Positions 9,911-19,637 of a stretch of DNA of 32,651 nucleotides are shown here, piece after piece. Each line of letters begins with the position of its first letter. The stretch's first letter is position 1. The notes under the pieces were generated by a model, which saw nothing but the letters and a program-made list of their open reading frames with translations, searched no databases and was not told the DNA's origin. A program made the translations under genes and the position numbers. This DNA comes from an uncultured Caryophanales bacterium (GTDB taxonomy: Bacteria > Bacillota_I > Bacilli_A > RF39 > UBA660): assembly GCA_945228905.1 (NCBI GenBank), contig CALYOH010000007.1, positions 1 to 32,651 of the forward strand, given 5' to 3'.

Positions 9911-10822
9911 ATGAGAACAATGATATTTGGAGCAGGTTCTGATTTAGGTGTTCACATAGATGGAGCGTCTTTAGGACCAGTACAATTAATGAATGACTTA
10001 GCATCATTTTATCAAGGTGAAACAATGATGTTTGAACAAGATAAATCAATTATTAAAAGTAGAAATTTATCTGATAGAAGAAAGAATGAGTATGAAGTTG
10101 AGAAGTTTAATACTCAATTATATAAAAGTATAGTAGAAAAAACTAAAGAAGAGTATTTTCCTATATTAATTGGTGGAGATCATAGTCTTGCGGTTGCATC
10201 TGCACTTGCTTCGGCAAAAGTAAATAATGATGTTGGTATTATATGGATTGATGCTCATACAGATTATAATACTTTTGAAACTACGGTTACTGGTAATTTA
10301 CATGGCTTACCTCTTGCGGCAATTACTGGATATAAATGTAGTGAAATGAGATTTTATCATGATGGTAAAATTATTCAACCTTCAAGATGTGTTGTTATTG
10401 GAGCAAGAAGTATAGATGAAGCTGAAAAAGATAATGTAAGATATTCTGGAATTACAGTATTCTCTACTGAAGATGTTAGAGAAAAAGGAATAGAAGCTGT
10501 TATGGATGAAGCTTTTAAAATAGCTGGTTATAAAACAAAGGGAGTTCATGTAAGTTATGACTTAGATGTAATTGATCCAGATGTTGCTCCTGGAGTTTCA
10601 ATTCCTGAGTTTGATGGAATTACTGAAGAAGAAGCCATGGAAATTAATGCTTATTTAGTTAATCATTTTGATAAGATTGTTTCTTTTGATTTAGTTGAAT
10701 TTAATCCATTAAGAGATCAAGAAAGAAAAACAGAGCAAATTGCTCTTAATATACTTGCTCAAATTATTAGAGCTGCTGAAAATAAAAAGAAAATAGAAAC
10801 TCCTAATTATATTCAATATTAA
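9911..10822 (+). CDS. Arginase/ureohydrolase family protein
   Basis: GGDHS, DAHTDYNT, GNLHGLPLA, SYDLDVIDPDVAPG metal-binding motifs. Confidence 0.92.
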   Translation: MRTMIFGAGSDLGVHIDGASLGPVQLMNDLASFYQGETMMFEQDKSIIKSRNLSDRRKNEYEVEKFNTQLYKSIVEKTKEEYFPILIGGDHSLAVASALASAKVNNDVGIIWIDAHTDYNTFETTVTGNLHGLPLAAITGYKCSEMRFYHDGKIIQPSRCVVIGARSIDEAEKDNVRYSGITVFSTEDVREKGIEAVMDEAFKIAGYKTKGVHVSYDLDVIDPDVAPGVSIPEFDGITEEEAMEINAYLVNHFDKIVSFDLVEFNPLRDQERKTEQIALNILAQIIRAAENKKKIETPNYIQY

Positions 10823-10902
10823 AACAAAATAAAAGCGATTGATATTGAACTGCACCCCTTAGAATAGGCATCATAAAAAAAGCAGTTCAATAAGAGTGTT
10901 AT

Positions 10903-10932
10903 AATACACTTCCGAATGGAAGTGTATTTTTT
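10903..10932 (+). terminator. Hairpin with T-run (AATACACTTCC-GAAT-GGAAGTGTATTTTTT)
   Basis: Perfect 11-bp stem, 4-nt loop, T-rich tail. Confidence 0.5.
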
Positions 10933-11240
10933 GTGGCAATTCTGATGAGTTAAGGAATGAAATTATCAACAAATATATTTCTGGTATTCCAAGTTCTAGA
11001 TTGGAAAAAGAAGATAATATTCCACAAAAAACTATTAGAAATTGGAACAAAAAGTATATTAGTCACCCCAAATTATATTCTGGACTAGGGAATAAACGTG
11101 GACGAATAAATCAATCTAACTTAACCAAGAAAGATTATAATGAAAGATATGAAATACTAAAAAAAATACCAAGCTTCCTCTTTACAAGAATATATTCAAC
11201 TTGTAGAAGAATGGTATTTTTTATAACGCAACAAGATTAA
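10905..11240 (+). pseudogene. Remnant HTH transposase-like (IS3 OrfA-like) ORF
   Basis: Open from codon 10905: SEWKCIFCGNSDELRNEIINKYISGIPSSRLEKEDNIPQKTIRNWNKKY...GRINQSNLTKKDYNERYEILKK. A run of 8 A (11159-11166) appears to shift the frame; the alternative frame continues YQASSLQEYIQLVEEW. Confidence 0.5.
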
Positions 11241-11274
11241 AGTCAAAAGTTAAGAAAAAGAGAAAAACTAACAC

Positions 11275-11302
11275 AAAAAGAGAAAAATAATTTTCTCTTT
11301 TT
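11275..11302 (-). terminator. Bidirectional-looking terminator downstream of ftsZ
   Basis: AAAAAGAGAAAA / TTTTCTCTTTTT 12-bp stem with flanking A and T runs. Confidence 0.6.
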
Positions 11303-11363
11303 TATATCGCTTTTTTTGATGTCTCCTAAATAGGTTTCACATCATTTCAATCATTTTTATTTA

Positions 11364-12491
11364 TTAAAAGTTTCTATCTCTTAAGAATGAAGGAACATCT
11401 CCATAATCTCCTGAAGTTGTGTCATCATCTGTATTATCTGCAGTTAAGATTTCTGGTTGATAAGTATACTCTTCTCTTACAGGTGTTCTTCTTGTTTCTT
11501 TTACTCCATTATAACTTGTTTCAAGTTTTGGTTCAGGTTTTTTCTTATCGAAACCTGTTGCGATAACTGTAACAATTACTTCATCACTTAAGTTCTCATT
11601 AATAACTGATCCGAAGATTGTATTGATATCTGTATTTGAAGCACTTCTTACAACTTCAGCTGCTTGTTCAGCTTCGAATAATGTTAAGTTAACTCCACCA
11701 GTAATATTAATAATTGCATCTGTTGCACCTTCGATAGATTGTTCTAGAAGTGGACTAGATACTGCTTGTTTAGCAGCTTCTAGTGCTCTATCTTCTCCCA
11801 TTCCAATTCCGATACCGATTATAGCACGACCAGAATCTTTCATTACTGTTCTAACATCTGCAAAGTCTAAGTTAACAAGTCCAACTACAGCGATTAAGTC
11901 TGAGATTGATTGTACACCTCTACGTAATACATTATCAACTTCTTTAAATGCTTCAAGCATTGGAGTTGATTTATCAATTATTTCTCTTAATCTATCATTT
12001 GGAATAACTATTAATGTATCAACATGTTTTTTTAACTCTTCAATTCCTGCTAGAGCATTTTCCATTCTTCTCTTTCCTTCGAATGAAAATGGTTTAGTAA
12101 CTATTGCTACAGTTAGAGCTCCTAAACCTTGAGCTATTTCTGCAACTACTGCAGCAGCTCCAGTTCCAGTTCCTCCTCCCATACCAGCCGTTATAAATAC
12201 CATATCAGCTCCAGAAAGGGCATCTTCTATTTCTTTCTTTGATTCAATTGCTGATTCTTTACCAATTTCAGGTTTTCCTCCAGCTCCTAAACCGTCTGTT
12301 AGAGTTGATCCGATTTGAATTTTAACATCTGCTTTACTGCTATTTAATACTTGTAAGTCTGTATTTGCAGCAATAAATTCTACTCCTTTAACACCAGATT
12401 CAACCATTCTATTGATAGCATTTCCACCACCGCCACCTAAACCGATGACTTTGATTTTAGCTAATTGATCCATTTCTAACGATCCTACCAT
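11364..12491 (-). CDS. ftsZ: Cell division protein FtsZ
   Basis: [20 protein letters not shown] tubulin signature, C-terminal DVPSFLRDR peptide. Confidence 0.99.
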   Translation of the reverse strand: MVGSLEMDQLAKIKVIGLGGGGGNAINRMVESGVKGVEFIAANTDLQVLNSSKADVKIQIGSTLTDGLGAGGKPEIGKESAIESKKEIEDALSGADMVFITAGMGGGTGTGAAAVVAEIAQGLGALTVAIVTKPFSFEGKRRMENALAGIEELKKHVDTLIVIPNDRLREIIDKSTPMLEAFKEVDNVLRRGVQSISDLIAVVGLVNLDFADVRTVMKDSGRAIIGIGIGMGEDRALEAAKQAVSSPLLEQSIEGATDAIINITGGVNLTLFEAEQAAEVVRSASNTDINTIFGSVINENLSDEVIVTVIATGFDKKKPEPKLETSYNGVKETRRTPVREEYTYQPEILTADNTDDDTTSGDYGDVPSFLRDRNF

Positions 12492-12503
12492 AACCTTTTC
12501 CTC

Positions 12504-13742
12504 CTAATCTACGAAAAAGTGTCCAAACACCTTACCTATCATATTATCATTTACAGCGACTTTAGAATCTACAGATTTCAATGTCTCTGCATCTTCATTA
12601 GTTACCATATTATAATGTTTTCCTCTCAAGTCTAATTTATTATTAAAATATTTAATAGCACCAAAACAGCTACTAAATTTATTATGTCTAACACCTATTG
12701 TGTTCGCATTACATACCTTGGCAACTGCGCCGAATTCTTGGTCTACAAGGTGTGAAAATCCTTCTAATTCGCTCAAGCCACCTGTTATTATTATATAACG
12801 TATTTCTCTATTTGTTAAGTTTTTTATTTCTTTTTTGGAAAGATTTAAAATTTCCTTAACCCTTGCCTCTACTACTTTAGAAACACCCAACTGATTTACT
12901 TCTTTTGTATCTCCTTTAGATATTTCATATACCCATGTTTCATTACTATCAGCAAGTTCTGATAAAGCAACAGAAAAATCTTCTTTTATAACTCTAGAAT
13001 AACTTAATTTAGATTTAAAAATATAAGTAATATCTTTATCAACATTCTTACTTCCCATAGGAATAACACTATTTTTAATTTGAATTCCTCTATTAAAAAT
13101 AGATACATTAGTAGACTCTTCTCCAATATTAATTATTGCTCCTACAAGTTCATCATACATTTTATTTTTAACTGAATAATAATCTCCAAAAGATGAATAA
13201 CATATATCTACTGTTTCTAAACCGCTTAATCTTAATACCTCTAATAATCTATATAATGGTTCTTTTGCAGTAGTACTTATTACTACTCTAGTTTCTAATT
13301 TAGAACCTTTTCTTCCTTTTGGATCTTGAACGTTTTTATCATCATCAATTGTAAATGTTATTGGCATTGCTGTTACCAATTCATTATTAGTGAAATCTTG
13401 TCCTTTTAAACTATCAAGTAAAGCATTGCTTACATCTTGACCAGTAATCTCATTTGGATCTATAACATCAGCATTACCTAAAACAATATCCATATTACAA
13501 TTTTCTGGTGGAACACATGCAATTACTTTAGTAATTTTAATTCCTAACATTTCATTTATTTGTTTAATAGCATTCTTAACACTATTAACTGCACTTTTAG
13601 TTTCAACAATAAAACCATTCTTTATTCCTGAAGATGGACTAGTTGTTGATGCTAAAACATGATATTTTTTATTAAACCTCTCAGCTACAACTACTTTTAT
13701 ACTATCAGTACCTAAATCAATACTTGTATAAATATCACTCAT
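12504..13742 (-). CDS. ftsA: Cell division protein FtsA
   Basis: SIDLGTDSIKVVVAE, IINIGEESTNVSIF, IITGGLSELEG actin-fold motifs; next to ftsZ. Start at the second Met (MSDIYTS) suggested by AGGAG. Confidence 0.96.
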   Translation of the reverse strand: MSDIYTSIDLGTDSIKVVVAERFNKKYHVLASTTSPSSGIKNGFIVETKSAVNSVKNAIKQINEMLGIKITKVIACVPPENCNMDIVLGNADVIDPNEITGQDVSNALLDSLKGQDFTNNELVTAMPITFTIDDDKNVQDPKGRKGSKLETRVVISTTAKEPLYRLLEVLRLSGLETVDICYSSFGDYYSVKNKMYDELVGAIINIGEESTNVSIFNRGIQIKNSVIPMGSKNVDKDITYIFKSKLSYSRVIKEDFSVALSELADSNETWVYEISKGDTKEVNQLGVSKVVEARVKEILNLSKKEIKNLTNREIRYIIITGGLSELEGFSHLVDQEFGAVAKVCNANTIGVRHNKFSSCFGAIKYFNNKLDLRGKHYNMVTNEDAETLKSVDSKVAVNDNMIGKVFGHFFVD

Positions 13743-13807
13743 AGCATTCATCTCCTATCTTCAAATTACATTATACTATAAATAATTTTTTTTGACTAGT
13801 TATTATA

Positions 13808-15235
13808 TTATCTTTTCTTGAACAAAAACCTACTATTGCTTTCTAAAACAGACTCATAAGAATTATTATTTCTTAAATAATCATATAGTTGTTCTTCTTC
13901 AGATACAATTAAATAATCAAATTTATATTTATTTAAAAATTTCTTACTATCAAGTTTACCTGATATTAAATTTATATATTCTATAAAAATATCTTCTTTT
14001 TTATTATTAGATTTTAAAAATACTTCTGCTCTTGTATCTATATAAGTTTTATATCCTTTATATTCTAAATAAGGTCCATCTCCAAAAGATGTATATAGTT
14101 TTATATTTTTATTAGTATTCTTATCTAAATAGTTAACTATTTTATCTAGATTAGAACTTAATTTATAATTTTTATTAATTATTGAATTAGTACATGCTCC
14201 AATTAAAATTAATAGACATATTAAATATGCAATAATAGGTTTATTAGTATCTTTACCATCTTTTATTTTTATATATGTACTTATATATGGCATTGTACTT
14301 ATAAAGAACAAACTACAATTTCTTAGATTTGTATATGCCATATATGCTGTTCCTAAAAAGAATAGTAATTGATGAATACTTATCTTTCTCCTATTCTTAT
14401 ATATAATTACTAATAATATAATTGTATATGCAATTAATAAAATAGAATTCCATGTTGTTTGTTTATCTATAAATCCAATATGATGCATTTCTATAATTCT
14501 TTGATTTATTTCTTTTATTCCATATGATCTTAAAAAATATGTCATAGCATCTATTCCATATGGATTAATTAATCCTACTAATATACTAATTATTGATACT
14601 ATTATTAATTTTATTACTCTTTTATCTTTCTTTTTAAAATATAAATATAATAGTTCTACTCCAAATGGTCCAATAAATATAAATAGAATTGGCCACACAG
14701 AACAATGTAGATTAATTAATAATATTGATAATAATGGTATAAAATAAATGCTATTTTTAGACTTGTTTTTTATATAAAGTTCTAATATATATAATTCAAT
14801 TATAAATATTAATATACTAAATATTTGTGGTCTTGGTATTATGAATATTAATTCTAATAATAAATCTAATAGTACTATTATTAATACAGATGAATAAACT
14901 TTATTATTAGAAATAACCATACATAATTTATATATAAAAAACATAATTATTATATTTATTATAAATATAAATATATATAGTCCTATATCTCCTAAATAAT
15001 GATAAAAGAAATATAATAATACACTACTTAGCCATTGTTGCATAACAAAACTTAAACCTGTATGAATAGTTAAAAATTCTGTATGTGGTATTCCATTAGT
15101 TAATACTTCCCTTCCATGGCTAAATAAAAACCATATATCTGTTTCTCTATTCATATCAATAAAGAAAAAGAAAAATAATGGAAGTAAGAATAATAAATAA
15201 CTTGTATATTTAGAAGGTGTATATTTCTTAAACAT
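13808..15235 (-). CDS. Multi-TM membrane protein, putative GT-C-like glycosyltransferase
   Basis: About 10 or more TMs; DIWFLFSHGREVLTNG, RPQIFS, NLHCSVWP, NPYG motifs; start overlaps upstream stop by 1 nt. Confidence 0.6.
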   Translation of the reverse strand: MFKKYTPSKYTSYLLFLLPLFFFFFIDMNRETDIWFLFSHGREVLTNGIPHTEFLTIHTGLSFVMQQWLSSVLLYFFYHYLGDIGLYIFIFIINIIIMFFIYKLCMVISNNKVYSSVLIIVLLDLLLELIFIIPRPQIFSILIFIIELYILELYIKNKSKNSIYFIPLLSILLINLHCSVWPILFIFIGPFGVELLYLYFKKKDKRVIKLIIVSIISILVGLINPYGIDAMTYFLRSYGIKEINQRIIEMHHIGFIDKQTTWNSILLIAYTIILLVIIYKNRRKISIHQLLFFLGTAYMAYTNLRNCSLFFISTMPYISTYIKIKDGKDTNKPIIAYLICLLILIGACTNSIINKNYKLSSNLDKIVNYLDKNTNKNIKLYTSFGDGPYLEYKGYKTYIDTRAEVFLKSNNKKEDIFIEYINLISGKLDSKKFLNKYKFDYLIVSEEEQLYDYLRNNNSYESVLESNSRFLFKKR

Positions 15236-16776
15236 TATTTTTCCTCCTGATAAGAGCTATCTACATTAATATTCCATAATTTATCTAAATCATGATTATT
15301 CTTCTTTATCATATCAGCGCATACAAAGCCACTATAAATAGAATGATCCATATTATTATAAGAATGTGTACCATTTCTACCTATACAATATAAGTTTTCA
15401 TAATCATTTAAATACTCTCTTAATTTATCTATTTCACTATAACTATCAAAGTATGCTGGATATGCTTTCTTTACTCTATATACATAACTATCAATTATCT
15501 TATCTTTAATAAATCCCATTCTTTTTAATTCTTCTGCTGCTAGTTTAGTTAATTCTTTATCAGATTTATTCCAGAAAGAATCTCCTTCACTACAGAAATA
15601 TTCTAATCCCATCCAAATAGTATCTTTAGGACTTTTTACCATATATGGAGACCAATTATTAAATATTTGTACTCTTCCCATTGTAACTGATGGATCTTGT
15701 ACATAAATCCAATTATCTGAAATACTACCATGAATAGTCTTTATAGTTTTATGTGGTTTAAGATTTAGTTTATCTACTAATACTCCTATAGTTATAAAAT
15801 CTCTATAAGGTAGATTGTTGCTAATATCTTTAATATTTTTAGGGATCTTATTCATATCATTAACTAAGTCTTTCATTGGCATAGATGATACAACTATGTC
15901 ACAATTAATATCTATCTTTTTATTATTATTCATATAACTAATACTTTTAATCTTATTATTTTCATTATTAATCTTAGTTACTTTACTATTAAGATATATC
16001 TTACCACCCATTTTTTCTATTTCTTCAGCAACATATTCATATAATTCTCCTGGTCCATATTTAGGATATAAGAATTCTTCTATTAGTGATTTTGCTTTGT
16101 TTTTATTTTTTATTTTAAATAATCTATGGAAATAATCTGATATAACTTTTCTTATAGATATACCTTTAGCTCTTTGACTTCCCCAACTTGGATCTATATC
16201 TTTAGGTTCTCTACCCCATACTTTAGTAGTATATTCTTTAAAAAACATAGAGTATAATTTTTTACCAAAACTATTTATATAGAAGTTTTCAAGACTTGTT
16301 TCTTCTAATTTAAATAAAGAAGATTTTATATAACTAAAACCACAATTAATAGATGTTACTAAACCCATATTTTTTAAAGTCTTAAAATTTAAATTAACAG
16401 GATAATCAAAGAATTTTTTATTATAGTAAATTCTAGATACTCTATTTCTTACAAGCATTACTCTATCTTCTTTTTCTGGATCAGGTCCACCTTTCTTTAG
16501 TGATTTATCTAATTCTAAAAGAATATCATCATATGCTTTTTTACCTTGTAATGGAAGTATCTTTAACCAGAACTTTTTAACTTCTTCATTTTTAGTAAAG
16601 AATCTATGTCCTCCAACATCCATTCTATTACCTTTATAATTTATAGTTTTAGATATTCCACCTACCTGAGAATCTTCTTCTAATACTATTACTTCAATAT
16701 TTTTATTATTGCTTAGTAACTTGTATGCACAAGATAGTCCTGCTGGTCCAGCTCCTATAATAACTACTTTCTTCAT
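15235..16776 (-). CDS. NAD(P)/FAD-dependent oxidoreductase (amine oxidase / UDP-galactopyranose mutase-like)
   Basis: VVIIGAGPAGLSCAYKL Rossmann motif, GGHRFFTKNEEVKKFW, C-terminal GRNGTHSYNNMDHSIYSGFVCADMI. Confidence 0.85.
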   Translation of the reverse strand: MKKVVIIGAGPAGLSCAYKLLSNNKNIEVIVLEEDSQVGGISKTINYKGNRMDVGGHRFFTKNEEVKKFWLKILPLQGKKAYDDILLELDKSLKKGGPDPEKEDRVMLVRNRVSRIYYNKKFFDYPVNLNFKTLKNMGLVTSINCGFSYIKSSLFKLEETSLENFYINSFGKKLYSMFFKEYTTKVWGREPKDIDPSWGSQRAKGISIRKVISDYFHRLFKIKNKNKAKSLIEEFLYPKYGPGELYEYVAEEIEKMGGKIYLNSKVTKINNENNKIKSISYMNNNKKIDINCDIVVSSMPMKDLVNDMNKIPKNIKDISNNLPYRDFITIGVLVDKLNLKPHKTIKTIHGSISDNWIYVQDPSVTMGRVQIFNNWSPYMVKSPKDTIWMGLEYFCSEGDSFWNKSDKELTKLAAEELKRMGFIKDKIIDSYVYRVKKAYPAYFDSYSEIDKLREYLNDYENLYCIGRNGTHSYNNMDHSIYSGFVCADMIKKNNHDLDKLWNINVDSSYQEEK

Positions 16777-16777
16777 A

Positions 16778-16925
16778 TTAATTCTCCTTTATTAATTTTA
16801 TTTTATAAATAATATATTGTTCATCTATAATTGTTTCTTTTCTTATATAATTTTTCTAATTTATAATGCTTCTTAATTATTTTATCATGGTTTTCAATAT
16901 CATTATTTATACTGATATATTTGCT
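16778..16925 (-). pseudogene. Frameshifted C-terminal relic of a coding sequence
   Basis: Two frames join across an A-run near 16853 to read SKYISINNDIENHDKIIKKHYKLE / NYIRKETIIDEQYIIYKIKLIKEN*, ending just before the 16776 start. Confidence 0.4.
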
Positions 16926-18230
16926 CTACTTCTTATAATAAATTTCAAAACCATTTATCTCTTTTTCTTTTTTACTAACTTCTTTTATATGATTATATAT
17001 ATCTTTACAGAATTGTCTATTATCATTTTTTTCTATATAAAAATATACATTATGCATAGAATCTATTTTCTTTTTCATATAATTAACTCCATCATATCCA
17101 AAATTCCCATATAATGGTACATCAAAATATGTAATCTTATGATCAGTAGATATATCAAAAAACATATTTGATAATGAAAACATATAATTATTACCTTTTT
17201 TATATTTTATATATATTTTATCTAGTTCTTTTTCATATGATTTAGTTGTGATATACCCTTCAAAATGTTTATATTTGGAGAATTTAATATCTTTATAAAT
17301 ATTAATATTAATAATTATATTTAGTATTACTACTACTATTATTAATGGTATAGATACTTTCTTTAATGTGTTAATTATTTCATTATCTAATTCAGATATT
17401 ATTATTATAAAATATATAGCAATTAAATAGTACATATGAAAGAAATCTATTATTGGAATAATTAAAGATAAAGAGCCTAGAAGATAGTAGTTATTAATAT
17501 TATTTGGTCTTTTTATAAATCTAATAATTAAATTTATAACAATAAATATACATAAAATTAATGATATTGTACTTGTTCCATTATTACTTTTATTAAAATC
17601 AAATAAACCCATTATACTTAGATTTATAAAACTATTAAGGGATTTTGTTAGTAAAAGATATATTAAAAATAATATGTTTGGTATTAGAAAAGTAACTATT
17701 CTTTTTAAATCTTTCTTTATACTAAAACAAGATATTAAACTACATATTAGAATTACTCCTCCAATAGTATGTTTAGTTAAAAATAGTAATCCGAGTACTA
17801 GACCGATTAAATAATCATTAGACTTCTTTTTCTCTAAATATATTAGTAATGTTATAAAGAATATTACTAAGAAATTATAATTAGGAAATATTGTATAAAA
17901 TACTGGAAATATAAATATAAATAAAAGTATATATATTTTGTCTTTTACTAATTTACTTAATAAGTAAAAGAAGAGTGTTAAAAATAATGATTGTTCTAAT
18001 ATGTAGGCAATATAACTATCTTTAATAAATAGTCCTATAGACATAATAAATGGATATAGAGGTGTTGTAATTATATTAAAATCTTTATATGGTATTTCAC
18101 CTATTCTTATAGCATGTGCCATTCCATAATTCCATATTATATCTGTATTATTGTAACCAAAGAATATTAAAGATATAAAAAAGAATATAAATAACAATAT
18201 ACATTTATAATTTTTCTTTATAATATTCAT
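16926..18230 (-). CDS. Multi-TM GT-C/ArnT-like membrane protein, paralog of the neighbouring gene
   Basis: WNYGMAHAIRIGEIPYKDFNIITTPLYPFIMSIGLF; C-terminal ITYFDVPLYGNFGYDGVNYMKKKID...FEIYYKK. Confidence 0.7.
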   Translation of the reverse strand: MNIIKKNYKCILLFIFFFISLIFFGYNNTDIIWNYGMAHAIRIGEIPYKDFNIITTPLYPFIMSIGLFIKDSYIAYILEQSLFLTLFFYLLSKLVKDKIYILLFIFIFPVFYTIFPNYNFLVIFFITLLIYLEKKKSNDYLIGLVLGLLFLTKHTIGGVILICSLISCFSIKKDLKRIVTFLIPNILFLIYLLLTKSLNSFINLSIMGLFDFNKSNNGTSTISLILCIFIVINLIIRFIKRPNNINNYYLLGSLSLIIPIIDFFHMYYLIAIYFIIIISELDNEIINTLKKVSIPLIIVVVILNIIININIYKDIKFSKYKHFEGYITTKSYEKELDKIYIKYKKGNNYMFSLSNMFFDISTDHKITYFDVPLYGNFGYDGVNYMKKKIDSMHNVYFYIEKNDNRQFCKDIYNHIKEVSKKEKEINGFEIYYKK

Positions 18231-18240
18231 ACTTCACCCT

Positions 18241-19584
18241 CTACTTTTTATAATATATTTCATATAAACCAATAGTTTTAACTAATTTATTATTTTTAAT
18301 TACTTCTTCTCCTAACTCTTTAATAAATTGCTGATTAGAATCATTATTCTTAACTAATTCTTTATCTATTACAAAATATACATCATGCTTATTATTAATC
18401 TTTTTCTTCATTTTATTAATACCATCATAACCATAATTACCATAATTTGGTAAATCAAAATAATTTATTTTTTCATTATTAATGATCTTATAAAAATAGT
18501 TTTCTGATCCTCTCATAAAATAAATAACCTCTTTGTCTAACTTAGATGTGTATTTTAGTAATTTTTTACTTGTATCACTATAGTCTTTAGTATTAATTAC
18601 TAAACTAAAATTATTATAATTAGTTATGGTTAATTGATTTAGAAAATTAATTGTTACAAAGGACCATATAATACTTATTGCAATTATAAATACATAGATA
18701 TATTTATATAATTTATTATTTATATTTAGATCTTTAATAATAAAGAATAATACTATTATTAAGAATAAAGATACATGATAATAATCTATTATTGGTAATA
18801 CTACACTACTAAATAATAGTGAATAATATAATAAAATATTATTCTTATCTTTAATAATCTTATAAATCATATAGATTAATCCTAAAATTAATAATATGAA
18901 ATAGAAAACATTAATACTACTATTACTATTATTAAAATCTAATAATCCTAAGAAACATAAGTTTATAAAGTTATATAGAGATTTTGTAATAAGTAAGTAA
19001 ATTAATAATAATGATATTGGGACTAAATAACCAATAAACATTTCTTTAAATTTTTTTCTATCTTTAAATAAATAATATATTGTAGGAATAAATAATATTA
19101 TTCCGATAGTTTGTTTTGTACAAAATATTAAACCTAAGAGTATTCCCAGCAAATAGTTATTCTCTTTTTTAAAATAATAAATAAACATTATAAATAATAA
19201 TAATATTAAAAAATTATATCCAGGATATATTATTGATACTAGTGCTACTGGATACGGGATTATTAAACATAATAAGAATACTATCCATTTTTTATCTAAT
19301 AGTTTTTCTATATAATAGATCATTACTGTTAAGAGTATTGCTTGTTCTATATAATAAACTATTATATTTTTACATAATAATAATCCTATAGAATAAATAA
19401 TAGGTCCAAATGGAGATATTACCATATTAAAGTCTTTATATGGCGTTTCGCCTCTACTTATAGCATAGCTAAATCCATAATTAACAAAGGTATCTCCTCT
19501 TGATAAAGTAAATATAAATACTAATGACACAAAAAAGAATATAAATAATATTATATATTTTAGATATTTCTTCATTATAACCAT
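18241..19584 (-). CDS. Multi-TM GT-C/ArnT-like membrane protein, paralog of the neighbouring gene
   Basis: VNYGFSYAISRGETPYKDFNMVISPFGPIIYSIGLL; C-terminal INYFDLPNYGNYGYDGINKMKKKIN...YEIYYKK. Confidence 0.7.
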   Translation of the reverse strand: MVIMKKYLKYIILFIFFFVSLVFIFTLSRGDTFVNYGFSYAISRGETPYKDFNMVISPFGPIIYSIGLLLCKNIIVYYIEQAILLTVMIYYIEKLLDKKWIVFLLCLIIPYPVALVSIIYPGYNFLILLLFIMFIYYFKKENNYLLGILLGLIFCTKQTIGIILFIPTIYYLFKDRKKFKEMFIGYLVPISLLLIYLLITKSLYNFINLCFLGLLDFNNSNSSINVFYFILLILGLIYMIYKIIKDKNNILLYYSLLFSSVVLPIIDYYHVSLFLIIVLFFIIKDLNINNKLYKYIYVFIIAISIIWSFVTINFLNQLTITNYNNFSLVINTKDYSDTSKKLLKYTSKLDKEVIYFMRGSENYFYKIINNEKINYFDLPNYGNYGYDGINKMKKKINNKHDVYFVIDKELVKNNDSNQQFIKELGEEVIKNNKLVKTIGLYEIYYKK

Positions 19585-19601
19585 TCTCCTATAAATATAA
19601 T

Positions 19602-19637
19602 ATCAAAAAAAAAGAAATAGTAAAATACTATTCCTTT
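19602..19637 (-). terminator. Rho-independent terminator at the 3' end of ftsQ
   Basis: Minus strand AAAGGAATAGTA-TTT-TACTATTTCTTT followed by a T-run; one mismatch in the stem. Confidence 0.7.

Larger units (their letters stand above)
10846..11344 (+). mobile_element. Putative degenerate insertion element (about 0.5 kb)
   Basis: 28-nt imperfect terminal inverted repeats (10846-10873 TGAACTGCACCCCTTAGAATAGGCATCA; 11317-11344, 17/28 identical by eye) flank a frameshifted HTH ORF. Confidence 0.4.

Noticed and set aside
11623-12132. 169-aa plus-strand ORF
   Set aside because: Antisense to ftsZ; low-complexity S/T/I/P composition typical of reverse-strand ORFs in a conserved gene
16866-17114. 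82-aa hydrophobic plus-strand ORF
   Set aside because: Antisense to the 3' end of a TM gene; F/I/Y-rich composition expected from AT-rich reverse strand
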